Shown here: positions 1-11,779 of the stretch, piece by piece
Position numbering within the stretch: the first letter of the stretch is position 1
Layout of the letters: each line of letters opens with the position of its first letter
DNA from: Oehlia diaphana
Lineage: Eukaryota; Glomeromycota; Glomeromycetes; Glomerales; Glomeraceae
Assembly (NCBI GenBank): GCA_003833135.1
Contig: QZLH01000007.1
Span: 59,613-123,612 of the forward strand
Length of the DNA stretch: 64,000 nt
Reading direction: 5' to 3'
Made by a program: the position numbers and the translations under genes
The notes under the pieces: model-generated
Seen by the model: the letters and a program-made list of their open reading frames with translations, nothing else
Database searches by the model: none
Told to the model about the DNA's origin: nothing

Positions 1-150
1 TTGTGGCGCAGTAAGACTGGTCCCGAAGACCGACCAGTTCTCATACCGGTCTTCATATAATAAATGATTTTTATATTAAATAAATATATTAATCTGGTTA
101 AGGTCTTTATAAAATAATATAAAGACTGACCAATTCCAAACCAGTTATTA
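1..150. repeat. GGTC/GACC palindromic repeat cluster, left
   Basis: This stretch is locally richer in G and C than its surroundings and is built from short inverted GGTC/GACC/CCAGT words. Around 103-130 an AGTCTTTAT-like word and its complement face each other. The same word set returns at 620-780. It contains no open reading frame. It reads as a decayed dispersed repeat of unknown class; the left end lies outside the window. Confidence 0.55.
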
Positions 151-221
151 ATGACAATCACTTCTCCCTACTTGTAGAGTTATCTTGTCAAAACGCAAAC
201 TCTAAAAAAGCGTTTAAGTGG

Positions 222-490
222 AATATCTCGTCATCCAGTGATCATAAAAAGATGATACTACCACCATTCAAATCGTCTCAACGAGACGCGTCAAATAGTG
301 GCTAAATCATATTTCTAAGATCGATAGATAGCTGGTAATTATTGAATTTGTTACCAAATAGTTTTGCTGACGTATAATTTTTTCTATCAATTCTAAAATC
401 ATGATTATAATATCATTCGACGCGTCTCATTGAGACGATTCGAATGGTGGTAGTTACATCCTTTTATAATTGCTGGATGACGAGATATTG
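222..490. repeat. Foldback (MITE-like) inverted-repeat element
   Basis: The arm at 222-296 and the arm at 414-490 are imperfect reverse complements over about 75 nt, with a few mismatches and no large gaps. They flank an AT-rich spacer of about 117 nt. Each arm carries its own nested palindrome (CGTCTCAACGAGACG at 274-288; CGTCTCATTGAGACG at 423-437). No coding capacity is visible. The structure fits a non-autonomous foldback transposon. I could not identify a clean target-site duplication. Confidence 0.7.
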
Positions 491-600
491 CGTTTTAAAT
501 CTTTTTGTCTCAAAACTTTAAATTTTCGAAACTATAGTTTTGAAGGACTTCAGAATTAAACCGAAAATGATTTTCTAATAAAGTTCAGGGAAAAAAATTT

Positions 601-790
601 TTTTATTTGCAAAAAAAAGAAAAAAGACCGATCGGTCTTAAAAAGACTGCGGTTCTTAAAAAAACCGACGGTCTTATTACATGTGATACAAGACCGAAAG
701 ACCACAGTCCTACACTAAGACGGACCAGTCCGTCTTTTTATGGTGTAGGACCGTAGGACCGCGGTCTTTTAGGACCGATGACCATCTTTA
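601..790. repeat. GGTC/GACC palindromic repeat cluster, right
   Basis: The cluster contains a perfect 16-bp palindrome at 624-639 (AAGACCGATCGGTCTT). A near-perfect one lies at 717-736, with 9-nt arms around a CA centre. Several further GACCG/CGGTC words occur up to 780. It resembles 1-150 in word content, so the two probably belong to one repeat family or frame one insertion. Nothing coding was seen. Confidence 0.6.
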
Positions 791-867
791 TAAAGATGCC
801 TTAAAAATCTCCAGTAATTTGATAAATTTGGAGAACTTCACAGGTTTTTACCTTAACAAATTTACCG

Positions 868-1383
868 ATGAAACTAGCATCTTCAACTTCAAAACAAAAG
901 AAAAAGAAAGCATTACATATTGGCAATGCTATCTTTCATATGTAAAAAAAGATCAAACAATTGCAGAATAAAATTTACCAAAAAACAATCAAGTTTTTGA
1001 CTGATAAATTTGATGTAGTTATTATTCCCCCTTTGAGGTTTCATATATGGTGAACAGAAAAACATGAAAGATAACAAGGAAAATAGTTAGAAAGATGCTT
1101 TGTTGGTTTTATTACAAGTTTCAACAATGATTGATTTCAAAAGCAAAAGAGAAAGGAATCTATGTAATAATCCAAAATGAAGCTTACACATCAAAGACAT
1201 GTAGTTGGTATGGAAATATTCAGAGAATTGGAGGGTCAGAATTTAGAAATTTACAAATGCAAGAATTGTAATATAAAAATTGATAGAGATTTTAATGGTG
1301 CTCGGGGAATTTTTCTCCGGGTTTTGCTTGATGGAGCCTTGATTCTCTCCGGAGATCATGTACTACAATCTATCCGTTCCTAA
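868..1383 (+). pseudogene. Decayed TnpB/Fanzor-type (OrfB) RNA-guided nuclease, C-terminal half
   Basis: Three forward frames, read in turn, give the C-terminal half of a TnpB/Fanzor-like protein. From 868 there is a Lys-rich helix (TSKQKKKKALH), a stop, then IKQLQNKIYQKTIKFLTDKF and DVVIIP, the lead-in to the RuvC-II region. After a frame change near 1029 come MVNRKT, a stop, ITRKIVRKML, a second stop and IIQNEAYTSKTCSWYG, which is the zinc-ribbon entry. Another frame change gives YKCKNCNIKIDRDFNGARGI, the second CxxC plus the DRDxNGAR motif carrying the RuvC-III aspartate. In the first zinc knuckle the second Cys is Tyr. The stops and frameshifts show the gene is dead. In this family the order RuvC-II, zinc ribbon, RuvC-III is diagnostic. 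Fanzors are the eukaryotic TnpB relatives, so a Fanzor origin is likely. The N-terminal half was not found in the window. Confidence 0.82.
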
Positions 1384-1559
1384 AATTATGATCAACTGAT
1401 ATTCATTGAAATTTGAAAATACCACATTTCTAGCTTCTTATTCTTTGAATATGATGTTTTAAATTCTTCATGACTAGATACTGTAATAAATTCTTCGTGT
1501 TTCAATTTGAAAGTTATCAAAAGAAAAGTTCGAATTTCATTATTAATATGAAATTTGAT

Positions 1560-2135
1560 AATTAACTCTTTATCATCATTTTTTAGTAATTCCCAACTGC
1601 TGTGCCAGCTTGATTGCGAGTTAATTTCATTAGAGAAGTTCTCGATTTATTTTTGTTGATAGGATAATCAATATGTAAACCTACAATATCAATCTCTTTT
1701 ATGGAAACATCATCATGAAATTTTAAAAAAAATATATTTTGACGCTCAAATACTCTCTTTAATTGAAACAATTTTTCCATGAGTATAATTATCATTCCAA
1801 TTATATTCTATTAATTTTTTTAAATCAACTTTACTTCCTTTTTCGATACACCTTAAAGCTTGTAATGGTATGAAAATTTGTACATTATTTACAAGATATA
1901 AGATAATCATTTCTTTAAGGTATTTGTAACGAAATTTGGGTGGTGAATATTTATAGGTATTATTTTTTTTTTATATTCCTTATAATCTTTAAATTGAGTT
2001 GAGACAAATATAGTTGAGCGCGTACTACTTCTGTTTTCCAATTGCGAATGTAACCTGCATTAATAGTAGATGAAGGTTTTGAAGAATGAGAAGGTGGTTC
2101 ATAGATACAAAACATTTCTTTCATTTTCCTCCATT
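1560..2135 (-). pseudogene. Unrecognised decayed coding remnant
   Basis: Reading the minus strand from about 2130 gives protein-like pieces in changing frames. These are SSTINAGYIRNWKTEVVRAQ, then LVNNVQIFIPLQALRCIEKG, and finally the 70-codon open stretch ending at 1583 (SRTSLMKLTRNQAGTAVGNY). The composition looks coding, but stops and frame changes interrupt it. I do not recognise the family. Its position beside the TnpB-like relic and the foldback suggests another repeat-derived gene; that is inference only. Confidence 0.25.
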
Positions 2136-2559
2136 TATTATTTTAATGTTTTTGTGGAAATTGCTTAAGTTGATTTTGGATCCGTCAGATATATATTTCG
2201 GGCTGAGCAAAAGCTGAGTAAGATCATCTCTTATGTAGGAAACGAAACCTCAATGAACAACATTTTCATAAAAAGTCAGTAACACAATCACAATTTTTAT
2301 CAGATAATGAAAAATTAAAATTTATTTGATATGTGTTAGTTGTATTCTGCAGATAAGCATAATTTTACAGTCGTAGGCTGATTCCATCGAAATAAGATAT
2401 TCCTCATGGTACAGTATGTACAGTAACGATAATCCATTAATGCATTTCAGCTGGTTTGTCCATCTGAATTATAAAACAATGAAAATTATGAATAATGTAA
2501 ATTATATGAGTTACAAAATGTTTGTTTTGTATTTTAGATTTACTTTACTTATTCATAAT
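2136..2559. other. Intergenic, 3' side of the peptidase gene
   Basis: This AT-rich stretch separates the decayed repeat zone from the stop codon of the minus-strand peptidase gene. It should hold that gene's 3' untranslated region. No other feature was recognised. Confidence 0.5.
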
Positions 2560-5428
2560 CTAAAGAAAATCTACCCATTCACCAACAATTGAAACGGATT
2601 TACTATCACCAACAATAATTTTATCATCATTTAATGCTTTACCAATACATAGCCAAGGATCTCTTGATCCTCCCCATTTTAAAACTTCTTCACGAAATAA
2701 TTGTCCCGCTTCTCTATTTAATGGATCTTTTTCAAAAATTTCTTTCCAAATTTTGCCTGCTAACGCTCTACCGAAAAGATAACTATAATATCCTGCACCA
2801 TACCCAAATAAATGTCCAAATTGTACTTGCCATGCTGTACCCGGTACTGAAGGAAACAATTCAACAGTATCTTGTAAATTATATAAAATAGCTGTTGTAT
2901 CGAATGACTTAGAATCGGTTGCAAGTTTTGAATGATATAATTGATCAAGTAATGCCATAAATATTTGTGATTGTGTTTCCATTGCTGAAAACTGTAATCT
3001 TGCTTTAACGTGAGATTTAATAAGATCTAATGGTACCGTTTCACGTGTCTCATAATGTCTTGCGAAAAGCGAAAGAACATTTGGCGAATAGACGAAGTAC
3101 TCCATCAAAATTGATGGAAGCTCCACAAAATCAGTTGGGCACCTCGTTCCTTAAATGAAAAATAACGTTTCGAAATTGATAATTAATCTTGATACAATTT
3201 ATCTCTAATATAAAATTTCTTACCAGAAACGTTGTGAAAATTTGTTCGACCAATCATTGCTAATAATTCAAATTATTAATAAAGATGTACAATTAAATTT
3301 CAATGAACAATAAACTATTAAACTTACAATGCATTGCATGACCCATTTCATGAAACAGAGTTTCAACTTCAACCCAATTTAATAAACTTGGATATTGTTT
3401 TCCTTTTGGTTTCATAAAGTCACAAGTAAGGACAATAACAGGTAATTGATACCTTCCTGCTCTTCCGTTAACTTTCACTCCATGGTCAGAATTTGATAAT
3501 TCTCCCATTTCTGTTATATCAACGCCAGATGGTATATCACCAACACCATCGTCATCATCAACGCGCCTTGAACATCTCACCGTATAATGTGCAGCATTTT
3601 GAAGCTTACCATTGCGACTAAATAAATCACAATATATAGTACCAACCTTTCCTTCTTGTTCATCAATGACTTCAAGTTTACGTACATCATCATGCCACAC
3701 TTCTCCAGGCATTATCTCTGCAGGTTCAAATGAAATACCGTATAAACGTGAAAACAGTCTAGATAAGCCTTGAATTACTGAACCAACCGAAAAATATGGT
3801 GATATTGATGTAACAGGCTGCGTGAGTGATGAAAATTTTATTCTCTCTGCATAGAAATAACGATCCCATGCATAAACGGTTGGTAAAGTCTCGCTTTCAG
3901 TATATAATTGCTTTGCTTCTTGTAGCAATCGAAGATCAGCAAGAGCCTTTGGCCTATGATGATCAGATAGGGTTCGCAGAAATGTCTGTACATGTTCTAT
4001 GGTATAATCGATAATATAAATTAATTAATTATTAGATTACATATCCGCAGATTTGCAGAATGCATGTGATAATTTTGGAGGGTTTTTATATTATATGCAT
4101 TCTGCAGATCGGAGGATGTGATCATACCTGGATTTTTCACCATCTTATCAATGAGAAAAGCATGACTATAACTTTCCATTCCAACTAATTTTGCTAGTTC
4201 GGCTCTTGTTTTTAACAAATCTTCCAGTAAAATAATTTGTTCTTTCGTTGCAGAGTTAGCTGCAATATACATTTTTTTCCTAACCCCTTCATCCTTTACA
4301 GATTTTAAAATCATTTGTGCCTCCCATGCTTTAGTTGATAAACTGGTAATATTTCCTTTTGTATCTTTATTTAATCCAGGGTGTAATCCTTCAAGGAGTG
4401 AAACGTCAACATTAATGCGATTAATGCGTTTTTGAAGTAAAATTTGGGTAAATTGACGACCAAGTGTAATAATTTTATCTGATAAGTGCACAAACTGCTC
4501 ACGCTCTGAAGAAGGAAGATGGATACCAGATTTCTCAAAATCATGCAAAAATGTATTTGCTACTTGAAATTCCTCTGAAGAGAACTGAGAGGTAATACTT
4601 GGAGTTGAAAGTACTCTCTTCAATACCTGGATACGGAATACAAGATACGTAAATAAATCTGTAACAAGCAAATAATGTAAAGATTTGTGATAATAAATTG
4701 CAAATTTCAAGTAATTACCCTTGGCACTTCCCAAGGTTAATAGAGTAACAATCCAAAAATATACATCTTTGATTCTTCTAAAGTACCTTATATAATTCGG
4801 TATTTGTGTTAAGAGAATTCATATAGGAGCAAAGATATCCGTAAGCCCAATTAGCTGCTTGCGCAAATTTTGGATCAGGGTGCGATGATCTAATAAACTC
4901 GGCTGTATCAATGACCGAACAAAGTGTATCGGAAAGTCTATCCATATTTTTTACCACCTTGCTTAATTCTTTTTCAGTACTTGCGTTTGTGATTCGATTA
5001 ACCAATAGTTTCACTCTTCTAAGTGCCTTTTCTGCTTCTAAGTGAAATCCCTGAGGTGTTGCTAATGCAGGATTACGAAATAAACCAGTAAATTTTCTCG
5101 CCGGTAAAGAAGTACTATATTCCAATGCTGCCAATGTCCGTGAACGAGAAGTGAAATAGTTCCAAAAATCTTCATCATCAAAAATTAATCGTAATGTTTC
5201 ATCAGTTTGAGAAACCTTATCTATATCAGAAATAAATGGGAAAACTACTTGTGAAGTTCCAAGTTGTTTTGCTTTCGTATTTATACTCTCACTAGAACCA
5301 GAATTCTCTCGACGAGACAAATTATAAGTAGTATTTTTCGACCTTTTTGGTTTTATTGTTGTAAAAAGTCTGAAAGTACGTCTTTGTAATAAATAAGTAG
5401 TTGATTGCATAAGTCGCATTTTCGTCAA
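2560..5428 (-). CDS. OCT1: Mitochondrial intermediate (octapeptidyl) peptidase, M3 family
   Basis: Mitochondrial matrix zinc metallopeptidase that removes an octapeptide from precursors after the main processing peptidase has cut (family knowledge). Exons on the minus strand: 5428-4787, 4626-4128, 3996-3328, 3259-3224, 3149-2560. All introns are GT-AG and the frames join to about 811 residues, against about 770 in yeast. The N-terminus is basic and Ser/Thr-rich, as in a matrix-targeting presequence. The catalytic motif HEMGHAMH gives ligands near H596 and H600 and catalytic E597. E625 in the FVELPS block is the expected third ligand. A 36-nt exon encodes MIGRTNFHNVSG just after the active site. 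The start was chosen because it opens the presequence and the region upstream is intergenic. The gene is divergent from the glycine decarboxylase gene, another mitochondrial protein. Identification is firm; the 5' end and the exact C-terminus are slightly less so. Confidence 0.93.
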
Positions 5429-5901
5429 GGCTTAAGATTAAAACTATCGTGATCAAAGAGTTTTTTTACGCGATCGACAAGATCTTGATATTTCCATTTG
5501 AAGTTATTGTGCTTCGAATAATAGCCGATTCTCGCCGATTTCTTTTGAAGTAACGTAGTAACGTGGCAATTATCATCAAATTGACACGAATTTAAATATG
5601 GCTTGAAAAAAATCTTTTGAATTCGTAACGAGCGCTTTCCATCTGAGGCTGATTTTTACTTACTTCACGATAATTATAGGTAACCTAACCGGAATTTTTT
5701 ACTCTTCGCTTCGTAATTCACGAGTTTTTCGTAATTTTGAAAAGTTACTCTTCTGAGAGCTCGTTTAAGTAAACAACGAAACTAATTAACTTTAAAACTA
5801 CTTTTAGTTTAATTGAATATTAGAAAAAGTGAGTTTTCGATCTCAAATGCATTAGAGCTCTCTCATATTTCATATTACATTCTATAAAATACGGTACAAA
5901 T
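5429..5901. promoter_or_regulatory. Shared divergent promoter region, OCT1/GCV2
   Basis: These 473 bp lie between two start codons that point away from each other, so the region must hold both promoters and 5' untranslated regions. It is more mixed in composition than the neighbouring introns, with several CG dinucleotides between 5460 and 5780 (ACGCGATCGAC, for example). No specific factor site can be named with confidence. Confidence 0.5.
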
Positions 5902-8900
5902 ATGTTTTTTCGAACAGTTCATCGAGGAACAAAACCACCCTTTGTTTTATCGAGAAGAATTAGGACTATTACAACAAGATTTAATAACATTTCAGTACAA
6001 CAGTTAGATTTGAATCAAATCAAATCAAATCAAAGTCATGTTTCAAATTTTCCAAAATCATTTCGAAAATTTTCTTCAACTCCATTAAAATATGACGCGT
6101 TTTCTCCTTTGGATACGTTTCCTCGAAGGCATATTGGTCCTTCAGACGCTGAGATAAAAGCAATGCTTGAAACTATTGATGTTAAAGATATGGAGGAGTT
6201 GGTTTTAAAAACAGTTCCTGCTAATATTCGATCTAAAGACGCCTTAGCTTTAGAAGAAGGTTTGACAGAAAGTGAGCTTATGGAACGATTGAAGAGAATT
6301 GCTTCCAAGAACAAAGTGTACAAGTCATATATAGGCATGGGATATGCAAATACGATTGTACCTTCCGTTATTTTAAGGAATGTTTTAGAATCACCAGGAT
6401 GGTATACACAAGTAAGTATTATTCAAGTTCTTCTAGTACTGCGCAACCTGAAAGAACTTTCGCGTGAAAAAAGCGACTTTCATCGGTCTAGCAGTGAACC
6501 ATTCTCCTATGAAATAAAGAAACAACAGTGGAACTCATAATTATGAACGATTGATTGTATGCAGTATACACCTTATCAGCCCGAAATATCTCAAGGTTCG
6601 GTTCGCATTATTCATGTTTACAATTATCAAAGCCGAATCATATGATGATAAATAATTATTATGATTCTTTTAGGTCGATTGGAATCACTTTTGAACTTCC
6701 AAACTATGGTCACGGATCTCACTGGCATGGACCTCGCCAATGCTTCTCTTCTTGATGAGGGAACGGCTGCTGCGGAAGCCATGTTAATCTCTTTTTCTGC
6801 AAGAAAACAGAAATGCAAAACTTTTTTTGTGGATAAAAGGTGCCATCCTCAAACTATTGCGTGTCTTCAAACACGTTCCGAAGGATTTGGGATTAATGTA
6901 ATAGTAGGAGATGCATTAAAATATGACTTTGAGAACAAACATAAAAATGATTTAGCCGGTGTTCTAGTTCAGGTAATTTCTTTATATTTGTTATATTTTA
7001 TATTTATGAATATATTTTTATGCGTATATATTATTTTTGTCATTATTTAGTATCCTGCAACAGATGGTAACATTAATGACTATTCTGACTTTTCTGCCAG
7101 AATTCATTCCTTAGGTGGCCAAGTAGTTTGTGCAACTGATTTGTTAGCACTAACTTTACTAATACCACCTGGAGAATGGGGTGCTGATATTGCTGTGGGC
7201 AATAGTCAGCGCTTTGGTGTTCCTTTAGGTTATGGTGGCCCTCATGCCGCATTTTTTGCTTGCAAAGACCAACTTAAGCGAAGAATGCCAGGTCGATTAG
7301 TTGGGGTCTCGCGGGATGCATCTGGAAATAAAGCTTATCGTTTGTCGTTACAAACCAGAGAACAACATATTCGACGAGAGAAAGCTACTAGTAATATATG
7401 TACTGCACAAGCACTCTTGGCTAATATGGCTGCTATGTATGCTATATATCATGGACCAGAGGTATTTCGAAATATTTTAAGATGAAAATTTATGTTACGA
7501 TAATGTAATAATTTTCTTGTAATTAAAAGGGAATTACAGCCATTGCAAAACGTATCCATAATTTGACCACTGCATTGGTGGAGGAAATTAAACAGATGGG
7601 ATATTTTATCAAAAATGAAGCATTCTTTGATACGTTGAATGTTCATATTGAAGGAGGCGCTGATGATATCATCCAAAAAGCTTTGAATTCTAATATTAAC
7701 TTTCGTAGAGTAGATAACAATACTGTTGGTATTACATTAGATGAAACGGTTCTAAAAGAAGATGTGTTGGATATTATTCAAATTTTTTCTAAAGATTCGA
7801 ACAAAAAGTCAAATTTGGGAGTACCTGATAAACCAAATATTCCCCAAAAATTTATTCGTACCTCACAATTTATGCAACATCAAGTGTTCAATTCTTATCA
7901 TTCAGAAACAGAAATGTTAAGATACATATATCACTTGCAATCAAAGGATCTTTCGTTAGCTCATTCTATGATACCTTTAGGTAGTTGTACTATGAAACTC
8001 AATGCTACTACAGAGATGATACCAATAACGTGGCCCGAATTTGCGAATATTCATCCTTTTGTGCCAGCATATCAGGCTGAGGGATACAAAATTTTAATTA
8101 AAGTAAGTTAAATTTAATTAACGAAAAGATGTACGTTTACGTTAGGTATATTTATGACTGAACAAATTTTAGGAACTTGAGCATGACCTTGCTGTTATAA
8201 CAGGATTTGATGGTATTTCTTTACAACCAAACTCTGGAGCTCAAGGAGAATATACAGGATTACGTATTATTGGAGCATACCATAAATCAAAGGGTGATGA
8301 TAAGCGTAATGTTTGTTTAATTCCTGTATCAGCTCATGGTACAAATCCCGCATCTGCTGCGATGGCAGGTATGGAAGTTGTACCTGTTAAATGTGAAAAT
8401 AATGGTGATCTTGATATGAAAGATTTGGAAGAAAAGGCTACCAAATTTAAAGACAGATTAGCAGCTTTCATGGTTACTTATCCATCAACATTTGGTGTAT
8501 TTGAAAGCGGAGTTGTAAAAGCATGTGAAATAATTCATCAAAATGGAGGACAAGTTTATATGGATGGAGCAAATTTAAATGCACAAATTGGATTATGTAC
8601 ACCAGCTGGCATAGGAGCTGATGTTTGTCATTTGAATTTACATAAAACATTCTGGTAAAAATTTTAAATTTTTATTAACAATACATATATATGGTCCATA
8701 TATTTATTCAGTTTTTTTTTCTTTCCTTTTTTTTTTAGCATACCTCACGGTGGAGGTGGACCGGGGGTTGGTCCCGTGGGCGTGTTAGTATAGTAATTTA
8801 TTACTATTTTTATTAAATAAAAATCATACTTAAAGTTTATCTCTTCATTATTAGTAAATCACACCTTATGCCATTTTTACCGGGTCATCCAGTTGTGAAG

Positions 8901-9774
8901 ACTGGAGGAGATAAATGTATTGGACCTGTCTCGGCAGCACCGTTTGGTTCACCAAATATTTTACCAATTTCTTGGGCATATATAAAAATGATGGGTTAGT
9001 TATTTTTATTTTTGTTCGAAGTATTTTAAAATAAATTAATTTTTTTTTTTTCCAGGTAGCAAAGGATTAACATCAGCTACGCATATTGCATTGCTAAATG
9101 CTAACTATATGGCAGTTCGATTATCTAACCATTATAAAATTTTATATACCAATCAACAAAGAATGTGTGCTCATGAATTTATTATTGATATTAGACCATT
9201 CCAAAAAACTGCAGAAATTGAAGCCATAGACATAGCAAAGCGCCTTCAGGTAATCCTATATATATATACATGCTAACTTTTTTTTTCTCAATATATATAT
9301 AAACTAATTTTCTTTATCTTTAGGATTATGGATTCCATTCACCAACAATGTCATGGCCAGTTGCAAATACACTTATGGTAGAACCAACAGAGTCGGAATC
9401 AAAAGCAGAATTGGACAGATTCTGTGATGCAATGATATCTATTAGAGAAGAAATAAAGTCTATTGAAAATGGGCAGCAACCAAAAGGAAATAATATATTA
9501 ACAAATTCGCCACATGCCATTGAAACATTAATTAAAACTACATGGGATAAAGCATATAGCAGAGAACAAGCAGCCTTTCCACTGAATTATTTAAAAACAC
9601 ATAAATTTTGGCCATCAGTTGGAAGACTTGGTAAGTTTTAACTAAAATTTTATTGTTTTTTCATTTAATTATGCTAATAAAGTTATATATTTTTTTAAAA
9701 AAAACATAGACGATGCATTTGGTGATAGAAATCTAATATGTTCTTGTCCACCAGTTGAAGATTATCTTGAATAA
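5902..9774 (+). CDS. GCV2: Glycine dehydrogenase (decarboxylating), P-protein, mitochondrial
   Basis: PLP-dependent P-protein of the mitochondrial glycine cleavage system: it decarboxylates glycine and passes the aminomethyl group to the H-protein lipoyl arm. Exons: 5902-6411, 6565-6595, 6674-6972, 7051-7461, 7530-8102, 8173-8654, 8739-8783, 8855-8994, 9056-9249, 9324-9630, 9710-9774. All introns are GT-AG and frames join to about 1018 residues, the normal length. The N-terminus is a basic presequence followed by [17 protein letters not shown]. The PLP lysine is in [18 protein letters not shown] (near K766), and the Gly-rich loop is complete. The loop is split by an intron inside the TFC codon triplet. 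The C-terminus ends [11 protein letters not shown]. Two exons are very short (31 and 45 nt). Nothing looks broken. Identification is very secure. Confidence 0.97.
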
Positions 9775-9901
9775 AAAATATAGTATAAAATGAATTTATA
9801 TTAAACAAAAAAAAAAGTTATTGTGTTTATCAAAACTAAAAATTATTTATTGCATTGATTTTTTAATAAATTTTCTGTGATAAACAAATACAAATACAAA
9901 T

Positions 9902-11779
9902 TTAATCTATTGTTAAATCAATTATTTCTTTTATTTTCTTTTTTTCAAATTCTGTTTTACTAATAAACATTAGTTCATTATCATCAGATATTATTTCACC
10001 ATTATTATTATTATTATCATCAATTATAATAATATTTTGTTTTTTAGAAATATTTTCAGTAATTAAAGTCTTATTAATTATATTATTAAGACCTATATTT
10101 TTAATTCTAGTTTCTATATTAAGATTATTTTCAATTTCCATATCAGTACCAATATTATTACTATTTTCAGTTTGAAGATTTCTACTACTAGCTTTAGTTT
10201 CCACAATAGAATTATTAATATTATTATAATAACTCTTATTAATAATATTATTTTCCATACTGTTTTTAGTTTTGCTATTAATATTTTTATATATTTTAAC
10301 TTTTGAATTAAGATTATTATTATTAATTTCAAGATTTTTTTTCCTATTATATTTAGCTTTTTCTTTATTATTAACTATATTGTATAGATTCTTACTATTA
10401 TTAATTTGATCCTTCTCATTAATATTTTTGTTTTTATTTTTATCAAAATTCCTATTTACTTTAATATCTATATTACAATTCTTTTTAAAACTCTTATTGT
10501 TAGTTTTAAAATTATTGTTATCAGCTATATGAGTATAATTATATTTATCCTTTTTACCTATAACTAAGTTTTTACTACCATTATTACTTTCATTAGAACT
10601 TGCAACTATAGTACTTTTCTTCTTTTTAATATTGTTATTTGTCATTACTACTTTTTCTTTTTCATATACAATAGAATTATTATCTGATAATAACGAATAA
10701 TCTTTTTGTTGATGTTTGCTATCTGAAGATGAAGAATATTCACTTTCACTTTCAACATCAGTCAGTTCACCATATAATAAATCATCTATTGTAAAATCTT
10801 CATTAATAACTTTTGTTTTTTTCTTTTTTATAAAAGAATTATTATCTAAAGACTTGGAAATTGGTGATGTTTTAGATTTATAATAATTTTCAATCCATTC
10901 CTTTGTTTGATAATAAATATGTAATACTGCTATTGGATCAGAATGAGTAGTTTTCAAATTTAAACATAATTCTTCTTGAGGATTATTAATGAAGATAATA
11001 TCAGATGGATTAAAATTAAAATCATCAAATGAATTTGATAATTCCATATTTTGATTTTTATTAGTATACTTTTTTGAAGATATTCTTTTTTCTGGTAATC
11101 TTTCAGCTTTATAAAAATACACTGAAATAGCTCCTAATGAACCTTTGTCTCTTGTTACTTTTGATGGGATACATCTTGGTAAATTTGATATAAAGATATT
11201 ACCATCTGACCAATACGTGGAATCAAATTTAAAAAGATGAAAGATTGATTTGTTATAATTATAAAAACCATATATATAATTATATGGTCCATTAGAACTT
11301 GTAGGATTAAGTTCCATATACGTATTATCATTTTGTCCATCAACGAAATGAATTCCTTTAATGACATGTTCTTTAGTGGAATGAACTCCAACTCTAATAG
11401 CAAAATGACAAGAAGGTTCCGGGATAGCTACATATGTCATAATTTTACTAAAAATAATAATCATTATTATATTTTTATAATAAATATGAGAAATTTTACA
11501 CATTAAAATATTAACATATACATGTAAATACGATATTTAATAATTTTTTTTTACCATTCTTCTTTCACTGATTCTCTCTTATCAACAGCAACTCGAGAAA
11601 AAGGCACCAACAAATTATCCTTAATGATTTGAGCATATTAAATTAATTGAGAGTAAAGACAAAAAATTTTATTTTAATCACACATTTTACATATAACTTA
11701 CATTATTACTTGGTATTTGGTGTTCTGGTAGTACTTCATTGTCAACAAGAATTTCAAGCGAAAAATCACCAAGACGCAT
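9902..11779 (-). CDS. Asn/Lys-rich protein with DUF7918-like N-terminal domain
   Basis: Function unknown. Three exons fit: 11779-11702 (MRLGDFSLEILVDNEVLPEH), 11619-11555 and 11447-9902, giving about 562 residues. Starting at 11779 rather than inside the long exon adds a conserved-looking beta-rich head, and both introns are GT-AG with frame kept. Residues 1 to about 190 resemble the fungal DUF7918 fold as I remember it. The features are an ILVDxxxLPE opening, YVAIPEPSCHFAIRVGVHS, and a closing GAISVYFYKAERLPEK. The remaining 370 residues are low complexity, dominated by Asn, Lys, Ser and Ile, with an acidic patch (DVESESEYSSSSDS) and KKKKS runs; this part is likely disordered. The poly-Asn coding reflects AAT/AAC slippage. 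The 3' end is only 128 bp from the GCV2 stop, so the two genes converge. Domain call is tentative; gene reality is good. Confidence 0.65.
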
